Assembly (NCBI RefSeq): GCF_003254395.2
Contig: NC_037647.1
Span: forward strand, 11,536,050-11,600,049
DNA length: 64,000 nucleotides
Source: Apis mellifera
Taxonomy: Eukaryota; Arthropoda; Insecta; Hymenoptera; Apidae
Reading direction: 5' to 3'
The notes under the pieces are model-generated. The model ran no database searches. It was not told where the DNA came from and saw nothing but the letters and a program-made list of their open reading frames with translations. Below are positions 56,095-64,000 of the stretch, piece after piece. Position 1 is the stretch's first letter; each line of letters begins with the position of its first letter. Position numbers and translations under genes: made by a program.

Positions 56095-56095
56095 T

Positions 56096-56151
<56 letters not shown>

Positions 56152-56187
56152 CTTAGAGAGAGAGAACACTTAGAGAGAGAACACTTT

Positions 56188-56253
<66 letters not shown>

Positions 56254-56311
56254 TTAGATATATATATATATATATAACTTAGAGAGAGAAAACACTTAGA
56301 GAGAGAACACT

Positions 56312-56368
<57 letters not shown>

Positions 56369-56431
56369 TAGATATATATATATATATATATATATAACTT
56401 AGAGAGAGAGAACACTTAGAGAGAGAACACT

Positions 56432-56525
<94 letters not shown>

Positions 56526-56584
56526 TTAGATATATATATATATATATATAACTTAGAGAGAGAGAACACTTAGAGAGAGAACAC

Positions 56585-56637
<53 letters not shown>

Positions 56638-56693
56638 TTAGATATATATATATATATAACTTAGAGAGAGAAAACACTTAGAGAGAGAACACT

Positions 56694-56774
<81 letters not shown>

Positions 56775-56825
56775 TAGATATATATATATAACTTAGAGAG
56801 AGAAAACACTTAGAGAGAGAATACT

Positions 56826-56861
<36 letters not shown>

Positions 56862-56930
56862 TTAGAGATATATATATATATATATATATAGCTTAGAGAG
56901 GGAGAGAGGGAGAGAGAGGGGCGAGCGCGA
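55705..56930. repeat. Giant (GA)n/(TA)n composite satellite
   Basis: The left part (55705-55900) is GAGA sequence with AGCTTAGAGAGAG every ~20-45 bp. From about 55900 a composite unit repeats: a long (GA)n run, A(A/T)(C/T)TTAGA, a (TA)n run, AACTTAGAGAGAGA(A/G)AACA and CTTAGAGAGAGAACACTT. Eight (TA)n blocks start near 55969, 56098, 56258, 56372, 56531, 56642, 56779 and 56870. Intervals alternate roughly 110-130 and 140-160 bp. The longest (TA)n is about 26 units (56098-56149) and the longest (GA)n about 45 units (56433-56522). Array length in an assembly is likely to be unreliable. Confidence 0.97.
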
Positions 56931-57730
56931 ATCGAGTTAAGTGAAAGGGAGGAAGAAGAATGGAGGAAGAAGGAAGGGGGGAGGGGAGGAAGATTTTGAA
57001 GATAACACCGGTATAGCGCGTCCCTCGTTGAGGTTCTTAGCGCCGGTGCCTCGTTAATTACACCTCGTACCTCGATCGTAATTACCCCTCTCTGCCACAT
57101 AATGAGTCGATTACCAAAGATGGGGACGGAAAGAGAGGAGAAGAAGAAGAAGAAGAGAGAAAAAGAAAGGAAAACTTTTGCCGTTGTCCATATTCGTCAT
57201 CCTCGAGCCGAGAAAAGGAAGGGAAAAAAAGAAGGAGGTACGCATTTTAAGATTCGCTCACAATTTTTCCATTCTTTTCGTATATTTTTAATATACACGA
57301 ACGAAAATATCGGTTTCGGTTATATCGATTCTTCATTTCGTTATTCAACTCGATTAATTATAATAACAGAGTTTGTCCGTTCGCAGGTTTCTGGACAGTT
57401 TCTGGACACGATAAAAATATATACATATATTCTCGTCATATTCGAAGAGAATAATTTCGTCGGGATAATAACGAGGAATTTTATCGACTCGAGCGTATCT
57501 CGAATACCTTGTGTACTTCGTCTTTATCTTGAATTCCTGCTTGTAAAAAAGTGTTTATTTCATTATCGCGCGTCGAACGTTGTGCATGCATTTATTATAT
57601 CTTTAATATCTCCATAGTTGATCTATGAAGTCGAAGAAAGCGAGTGAGCCGGGATCAGAGGTCATCGAGAGCAAGATATTGGTCGTCGCAACATCGTCCT
57701 TCTCCCTTCGCTTTACCTTGACATCTCGTG
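56930..57730. other. Non-coding DNA after the satellite
   Basis: A GGA-rich tract lies at 56945-56990, a unique 56995-57100 stretch, purine-rich 57120-57240, then AT-rich sequence. The 171-codon plus frame 57102-57617 begins MSRLPKMGTEREE with a Lys/Glu/Arg run from the purine tract, then AT-derived hydrophobic residues. There is no domain, so it is not called. Confidence 0.4.
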
Positions 57731-57758
57731 CCTGCCTGCCTGCCTGCCTGCCTGCGCG
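57728..57758. repeat. (CCTG)n microsatellite
   Basis: Six perfect or near-perfect GCCT tetranucleotides lie between CGTG and CGCGCG. Confidence 0.95.
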
Positions 57759-57759
57759 C

Positions 57760-58385
57760 GATTCCTCTGGCGGGGAGGAGGAGAGGGGAGCAGACGTTAT
57801 TGTTTCGCGAAAATCGAGATAATTTTGTCATGGTTCGAACACCGAACGCCTCGCCACGTTTATCTTCTTTTCTTTCTCTTCTTTCGAATACTACCGAATT
57901 CGACGAATTTCTTTTGTATTAAAAGTAAAACTTTATCCGTAGGACGAGTCCGATGACAGGCGCCAAGGATGAGAAGAGGAGGTATCCATCCCGAAAAGAA
58001 GAGACCGAGAAGGACAGAAAGTCGTAAATACGTCGCGCGAAACGGCGAATCTTAAATTTCTCTCCCGAGATCGATGGAGGGGGAATGGAAAAGCGACGGC
58101 GCGCGACACTTATCCGATCGTTAATTTCTCCATCGTTGTAAAATCGCACGGCGGAGATAAGATATTTATCATTGACAGTTATTGTTATCGTCGCGATAAA
58201 ATTTAATCGAGACCCTTCTTTTTTTATTTTTTTCTTACAACCTGCATGCGTCACGCGATTTCCTGTTCCCCAACGACGCATCCACCGTTCATCCATCCAT
58301 TCACGATATTCGTGAATCGTGCTTCCACGCGTTCCATCCGTTAGAGAGTACGTTGTATACCGTTCCTCGCTTCGTGTTTCGATGA
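57760..58385. other. Mixed non-coding DNA
   Basis: Mixed-GC sequence without repeats. The 180-codon minus frame 57919-58461 runs into the next array and has no recognised domain. Confidence 0.4.
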
Positions 58386-58389
58386 GATT

Positions 58390-59905
58390 CGCAATCCTCG
58401 CATTAGAGAATACATTATTAAGAAAAATATGTATTCCAATTATCTCTGTATTTCGACGCATCCATTAGAAGAATATGTTGTTAAGAAAAATATGTATTCC
58501 AATTTTCTCTGCGTTTCGACGATATTCCAAATCATCCACTGTTTCTTAGAGAATATGTTGTAAAGAAAAATATGTATTGCAAATATGTATTCTCTGTCGA
58601 CAATCGATGCATCTATTATTAGAGAATAATTAGAGAATATTAAAATTAGAGAATAAATTAGAGAATATTATTAAAATTAGAGAATAATATATTATTAGAG
58701 AATATATTATTATAATATATTATTACACGTTGTAAAAAAAATATGTATTCCGATTTTGTATTCTGTATTTCGATAATCGACACATTTATTTATTTATTTA
58801 TCTATTAGAGAATACGTCGTAAAAAAAAAAAAAATATGTAAAGTTCCGATTATCTCTATATTTTGATGATCGATGCATCTATTGCTTATTAGAGAATATG
58901 TTGTTAAGAAAAATATGTATTCCAATTATCTCTGTATTTCGACGCATCCACTAGAGAATATGTTGTTAAGAAAAATATGTATTCCAATTTTCTCTGCGTT
59001 TCGACGATATTCTGAATCATCCACTGTTTATTAGAGAATATGTTGTAAAGAAAAAAATGTATTCCAAATATGTATTCTCTGTATTTCGACAATCGATGCA
59101 TCTATTATTAGAGAATAATTAGAGAATATTAAAATTAGAGAATAAATTAGAGAATATTATTAAAATTAGAAAATAATATATTATTAGAGAATATATTATT
59201 ATAATATATCATTACACGTTGTAAAAAAAAAATATGTATTCAGATTTTGTATTCTGTATTTCGATAATCGACGCATTTATTTATTTATTTATCCATTAGA
59301 GAATACGTTGTAAAAAAAAAAAAATATGTAAAATTCCAATTATCTCTATATTTTGATGATCGATGCATCTATTGCTTATTAGAGAATGCGTTGTTAAGAA
59401 AAATATGTATTCCAATTATCTCTGTATTTCGACAATCGATGCATCTATTACTTATTAGAGAATAATTATTAGAGAATAATATATTATTATAATATATTAT
59501 TACACGTTGTAAAAAAAATATGTATTTAGATTTTGTATTCTGTATTTCGATAATTATTACTTATCCATTAGAGAATACGTTGTTAATTATCTCTGCGTTT
59601 CTACCGTTTATCTATTACAAAATATATTGTATTTCGTTCTTCTTTTTCGATGATATTCGCAATCATATTTCGACGCATCTGTCGTTTATCGATTAGAAAA
59701 TATGTATTTCGATAATCGATGCATCTATTGCTTATTAGAGAATATATTGTAAAAAAAAAATATATAAAATTCTGATTATCTCTGTATTTCGACAATCGAT
59801 GCATCTATTGTTTATTCATTACAGATTATATTCTATTTTTCTCTTCATATTTCGATGATATTTTCAATCATGTTTATATATTGTATTTTCTACATGTATT
59901 CGACG
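58390..59905. repeat. AT-rich array with ~487-bp higher-order unit
   Basis: Monomers of about 75-95 bp carry TTAGAGAATATGTTGTTAAG, AAAAATATGTATTCC, AATTATCTCTGTATTTCGAC and AATCGATGCATCTATT words. They are arranged in a larger unit that repeats about 485-490 bp apart: GAATATGTTGTTAAG at 58471 versus 58956, and CGATGCATCTATTGCTTATT at 58871 versus 59361. The two complete larger units are closely similar, including a subsection of TTAGAGAATA(A)TT(A) direct repeats. A third, partial and more decayed unit runs to 59905. The minus-strand frames of 65-67 codons are satellite translations. Confidence 0.93.
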
Positions 59906-60990
59906 ATCGATATATCTACTATTTATTTATTAAAAAATTAATTGTATTCTTCTCTTCATATTTCAATCGTGCTTCGATCATTTCGGCGGAAATGGATTTT
60001 CGAAATCGGTCGATTTCCAGTGGTGCGAAAGAGGGGAGCATTCCTGGACCGAAATGAGCGAGGGACAGATCCTGGAGGAGAGATAGTCCAGTGGGAGCGT
60101 GCGGTGTCCTTCGTGGCGTTGCTTGCCCTTTGTCCGTCCACGTGAAAAATGACTGCGGCGAATGATCATCGGTGTACAACACGCACGGATGAAAAAAGAG
60201 GGACGCGGAACGCGCGATAAATCTTTGCGAGTAAACGGCCGATCGCTTCTTACGCCTCGGTGACAAGAAACTACCACCACTCGATGCTTTTTCTTACGCG
60301 TATTCGGAGTTAAAAGATAGGATTCTCTCTCTATCTCCTTCGTTTATCCACCACGACAACGAGAAAGTTGGATCGAGATCGTTTTACTTCTTTTTTTCTT
60401 GGAAGACCGATGTAAGACAGCTTGTAAATTGGTGAATTATCGAAATTATTCGGAATCGAGCAATCCGAGGTTGGTCGAGTTTGGGGGGAGAAGATAAATT
60501 TTTGTAAAGAGAGAGAGAAAAAAAAAGGAAAAGGAAATAGCAATTCGCTATTCAATGTTGTAACAAGATAACAAGGTTCGATAACGCGCGCGATGATACG
60601 TTTGTCGATTATGTAAATACAATAAACAACTTTAAACGAGCAATTACGCAAGACCCGGATCACTGCGGGGAGAAGCGGCATCCACCGATCGATAATTGCC
60701 ATTAAGATTATGTAAAACGAGTTTTTAAACGATAATTAGCGAAATAATTAAAGCGAGTGGACAGATTTAATAATAATAATAATAATAAGTATCCACGGTT
60801 GGAAAGGACATACACCTCCCTTCTTTCCCTTCTCCTTCGATTCCCCGTTCATTCAAAGCTTGGATCCAATTCGTGCGTCGTATACAAGGAAGAAAGTAAG
60901 CAAGAAACATCTTCCGCTTTTGCGACACTTTTCGAGCTCTATCACCGATAAACACCGCCACGAGTTATCCTTATCGAGAGTACAACGCGG
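59905..60990. other. Mixed non-coding DNA
   Basis: The 59985-60290 part is mixed-GC with overlapping frames on both strands and no domain. An A/G-rich tract lies at 60508-60535 and (AAT)n at 60769-60787. No feature called. Confidence 0.4.
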
Positions 60991-61018
60991 CCACTGTGCG
61001 CTTGGTGCGATTCCCAGT

Positions 61019-61045
61019 CTCGCTTAGTTCCTGGAACTAAGCGAG
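61019..61045. repeat. 27-bp near-perfect palindrome
   Basis: Arms CTCGCTTAGTTCC and GGAACTAAGCGAG are exact 13-bp reverse complements around a single central T. It sits at the left edge of a GC-rich block. A long perfect palindrome outside a microsatellite is unusual here. Confidence 0.92.
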
Positions 61046-61390
61046 GCAGTGATAAACGCGGCAAGGTCGTGGCGGTGGCGGTGGCGGCGCGCGCGGCATG
61101 GGAAACGAACATGGCAACCCCCGTTCGGCTCCACGCCGCTCCACGACGTGTCCAGGATCGTTAATCAGCGCAGCGCCCCGGCTACCATGGGCCCCGATGG
61201 AGCCGTAAAATCGTGTTCGTTTTGCGCTCGAAAACGCGTCGAGCCGCTACGCCTGTATTCATTCGCGCCTCGTGCCAACCTCCGCCTCGCTCGCGGATAC
61301 ATACGCCAAGCCTCATACATTTATTCACCGAGTAATTGCAACTTTACACGCGTGACACCACGCGAGCCGAGGACACGAGTTTCCTCCCCC
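61046..61390. promoter_or_regulatory. GC/CpG-rich unique block beside the palindrome
   Basis: (GGTGGC)n at 61071-61088 is followed by a CpG-rich unique stretch to about 61380, including GCCCCGGCTACCATGGGCCC. The 164-codon plus frame 61049-61543 includes AARSWRWRWRRARHGKR and later CSFCARKRVEPLRLYSFAPR. It has no known domain, so promoter, UTR and exon all remain possible. Confidence 0.25.
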
Positions 61391-62300
61391 ACCTTCTTTC
61401 TTCTTTCCCTCTCTTTCGTTTCTTTCGATCGTCGTCGAAAGCTTCGTCGTTTCGCGAAAAGCGTATCATATACGTATCGTTCGACGAGTAAAAACGGTTT
61501 TCGGATCGATAAATTAGGAAGTGACGGTAGTCGGTATTCGTAAGGCGACAAGTCACGGAATCTCTATCGTGCGCTTTGTTTGGGGGCAATTAAAAACTCG
61601 TACAGTGCGCAGCTGCGAAACTTCGTTTCGGTGCGAAAAAAAGGGAAAAAATTGTTTCGATACAGAGACGGTATTGATTATCGCCAATTTATCTTCGATC
61701 CTTCGAAGGTAAACCTGTTGGAAACAATAATAGCACGGGGGAATATAAAATTTTCGTATCCTTATCCAACCGCTCAATTTTCCATTGAACATATCGATAG
61801 TTCTTCCTTTTTTCTCTCTCCTTTCGATCGAACGACGCGACATCTGCGAGCTTAAATTCCACCGGCGTGTTCCGTGTCTCGCGTATCTAGTGAATTTTCT
61901 GAAATCACGAGTCGCCGCCGTTTGGCGCCCGAGCAACGAACGAAAGTATGGGCGTCAGGAATTTCGCCTGCGAATCGCGAGGAATTCGGTGAACCTGCAA
62001 CGCGGCATATGCTTCGGTACGTTGCTACCTTGATATATACCTGCTAAACTGTTCACGAGAGCGTATTCACGGGAAGCGCCATATGCGTGGTCGATTAGGT
62101 TATGGGTGGCAACCCCACATGGTCTGTGGCGAGGAAAGAAGGAAGGTGGTGGCGCGCACGCATAAATTCCCTTCCTCTAGGTCGAGTGCTACCTGTGCGT
62201 TATTGTGTGGCGTGCGCATGCGCGCGTGCGCGCAAACGTCAGCCGGTAACGAAATGCCGACACGTGGAAATCGATATATTTCCAAGGTGGACCTGTGTAT
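61390..62300. other. Mixed non-coding DNA
   Basis: Frames of 60-130 codons overlap on both strands with no domain. The 61880-62270 part is GC-richer and includes GCGTGCGCATGCGCGCGTGC at about 62211, an alternating purine-pyrimidine stretch. No gene recognised. Confidence 0.4.
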
Positions 62301-63110
62301 TTGCATTTTAATACTTTTTCGCCGTGTTATTTAAAATTTCATGTTTATCGTTAAATTTGTCATCGCTCTATTCGTCCTTCTTCGTTCTTAACAAAATAAA
62401 CTACTTCTATCAAGCGTTTATATCGGGAGTAAAAAAAAAAAGAAAAAAGAAAAGTATATAAGTATTCAATTATGGTATATCCTAAATTGGAAAATGGTAA
62501 TTACGCCCTTGTAACATTTTGCAGTTGAAGAGTACCATCTTGTCCGATCTTGTTCCGAAGCTTTTTCCTTTTTTCTCGGTTCGGGTCGTTTATTAGCCGA
62601 CAACAGTTTCATTAACGCAGAAAAGCCGATACTCCGATCGACCTCGAGAGAAATCTTGTGAAAAAAAAAAAAAAGAAAGATAAAATCGTAATAACTCTTC
62701 AATAGGAGTTTTATTATCGATCTTTCGATAACGAGACACGAGATCATTTAATACAAATATTAATTACACGATAAATTCGCAAACGTGGAATAATTTGTTT
62801 TCAGTTTCGAGTCACATTTACGTTACGTAACGTAAATTCGTTGTTCGACTCGAACAATGCGCAATTAGACTCGTCTGGCTCGGCCGGTTGGACGATATTT
62901 TAAGACTTTGTTTTAAGATACTTCTAACAACGCTTTTGCATTTATTTTTCAGATACAACGCGATCTCTCTTCAGTGTTAATTTCACGATAATTATCGGTG
63001 ATGTGGCCAGTTAGCCTGACCGACGTGGTTCAAGAATATAATTACGGAACAAATTGTCCATTCAAAGGTTCAAGGTAATAAAGCCATCACCGACTGAAAA
63101 ATTTTCTTTT
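62300..63110. other. AT-rich non-coding DNA
   Basis: A-runs occur near 62431-62440 and 62660-62673. Apart from the palindrome at 62816-62837 nothing stands out. Confidence 0.45.
62816..62837. repeat. 22-bp perfect palindrome
   Basis: ATTTACGTTAC and its exact reverse complement GTAACGTAAAT abut with no loop. It contains nested ACGT cores and a central TTACGTAA, which is the binding-site form for PAR-bZIP and C/EBP-like factors (consensus TTACGTAA). It lies in otherwise ordinary AT-rich sequence. Confidence 0.92.
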
Positions 63111-63399
63111 CGTCCTTTTCTCTCTCTCCATCTCCCTCTCCCTTTCCTCGTATTCACCTTCCTCGTTACCTTACCTATCTCACCTCACTCTTATCTCTTT
63201 TTCTTTTCTCGTATCTTAAAATTTTATCTCTTTCTCGTATCGTATAATGATTTTTCAAAAAAAGGGAAGGAAAGGAAAGGAAAAAGGAGAAATGAGAATG
63301 TATTTTCGAATGTACAATTTATCGAGGCATATATTTTTTTATCGTAACGAAATTACACGACGAAAAACAAAATCGCTCTTTCGAGGATGCACGTACGTT

Positions 63400-63600
63400 A
63401 ACGTCCTTGCGTCGGATCGGCGAAAATTAGTAGTTGGCGTAACGGGTACGCGAATGGGCCACACCGTTCACAGGGGCGTCATGTTCCTTGGAACAGGTTG
63501 CCATACCAAGAGAAGCTCTACGATGTTAATGGCGATACCTGCAACTTTGCGGTTAAAAATTTGTCGCGCGGTGAGAAGTACGAAAAGAAGACGAAAAATC
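63400..63600. other. Unique segment with coding-like composition
   Basis: In the 184-codon plus frame 63247-63801 this middle part reads ASDRRKLVVGVTGTRMGHTV, then HRGVMFLGTGCHTKRSSTML. It is followed by the CT and GA tracts. On the minus strand a different frame is open for much of it. The flanking parts of the frame are low-complexity, so the whole frame is not a gene. The core might be an exon or fossil; no family recognised. Confidence 0.18.
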
Positions 63601-63604
63601 CCCC

Positions 63605-64000
63605 GACAGTCTCGTAAATCTTTTTACACCGATACCTCTCTCTCTCTCTCTCTCTTTTACACCTTGCCTTTCACCCTGGTCCTTGAGAACCAGGAATCGC
63701 AAGGAAGAAAAAAAGAAAAACGTAAAGAGGAAAACTTAGTTCGAGGCGAGTCCTCGCCGATCGATATCTTCGAAAGAATGGGAAGGAAACTCGGCCGGTA
63801 ACGAAGAGTCGATACGATTTGTCAATAATAATTCGGGGACGCGAAACGAAAGAAGAAAAGAAAAGAAAAGAAAAGAAGAAAAAAATGAGAAAACTCGAGG
63901 AGAGAGAGAGAGAGAGTTTCGGTTTCGGTTTCGATACCGCGGCGGTATCGGTGGTAACCGCTTATCACAGCGTTATCAGTTACACGCGAGTACCTGGATA
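63605..64000. other. Non-coding DNA with CT, GAAAA and GA repeats
   Basis: (CT)n lies at 63633-63655, (AAAAG)n at 63855-63880 and (GA)n at 63900-63916. TTTCGG repeats lie at 63917-63932, followed by GATACCGCGGCGGTATCGGT, a palindromic 14-bp core. The window ends in unique sequence. Confidence 0.6.

Noticed and set aside
57102..57617. 171-codon plus-strand frame
   Set aside because: The Lys/Glu/Arg N-terminal part is a purine tract and the remainder is AT-derived hydrophobic sequence; no domain or homology is recognised.
58390..59905. CRISPR-like array of short direct repeats
   Set aside because: Repeats are AT-rich, diverged and tandem with related spacers in a eukaryotic context. There are no identical repeats with unique spacers and no cas genes.

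Overview
This window looks like gene-poor nuclear DNA from an insect, most likely a hymenopteran and plausibly a honey bee (Apis). The grounds are an AT-rich background full of CpG-containing words (TCGA, CGATCG, CGCG), abrupt swings between AT-rich and GC-rich tracts, abundant (GA)n, (TA)n and (AAAT)n microsatellites, and two decayed mariner-type transposon copies. The genus is inference; no diagnostic gene is present. There is no bacterial gene organisation, no tRNA or rRNA that I can recognise, no CRISPR array, and no protein-coding gene I can name. The open reading frames are short. Most are low-complexity translations of microsatellites or minisatellites, or antisense shadows. The stretch is best read as the inside of a very large intron or as an intergenic desert.

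Layout. 1-5.0 kb: AT-rich non-coding DNA with a GC-rich patch (2.4-2.96 kb) and a GA-rich tandem duplication (3.0-3.3 kb). 5.0-5.5 kb: GGA/TCC repeats. 5.7-6.35 kb: a clean 162-bp minisatellite. 7.66-9.99 kb: a degenerate AAAT-anchored array. 11.0-11.66 kb: a dispersed short motif. 12.88-13.39 kb: mariner relic 2. 13.4-14.8 kb: mixed-GC DNA that looks regulatory. 15.70-16.12 kb: the only simple-start open frame without low complexity. 16.3-20.45 kb: one repeat family in forward and then inverted orientation around a short spacer that is open on both strands. 21.2-21.86 kb: mariner relic 1, with a recognisable transposase helix-turn-helix remnant. 23.9-25.14 kb: a 96-133-bp array. 26.6-26.9 kb: a (TA)n/alternating purine-pyrimidine array. 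30.6-32.27 kb: a ~230-bp array. 33.6-34.07 kb: a duplication. 35.86-37.66 kb: an AT-rich higher-order array. 42.9-44.0 kb: a four-copy 278-bp array. 44.0-45.7 kb: a GC-richer zone with one strong splice-donor match. 46-55 kb: non-coding DNA with several CpG-rich patches. 55.7-56.93 kb: a very large (GA)n/(TA)n composite satellite. 58.4-59.9 kb: a ~487-bp higher-order repeat. 60-64 kb: mixed non-coding DNA with two notable palindromes.

The main biological content is therefore repeat biology: at least nine unrelated tandem arrays with periods of about 40-490 bp, plus an internally deleted, probably non-autonomous mariner subfamily whose 5' terminal segment has been tandemly multiplied. Any functional elements are more likely to be enhancers, promoters, UTRs or small exons of a large gene than complete genes. 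The candidates are listed with low confidence and with the test that would decide each. I did not find a convincing new gene system.
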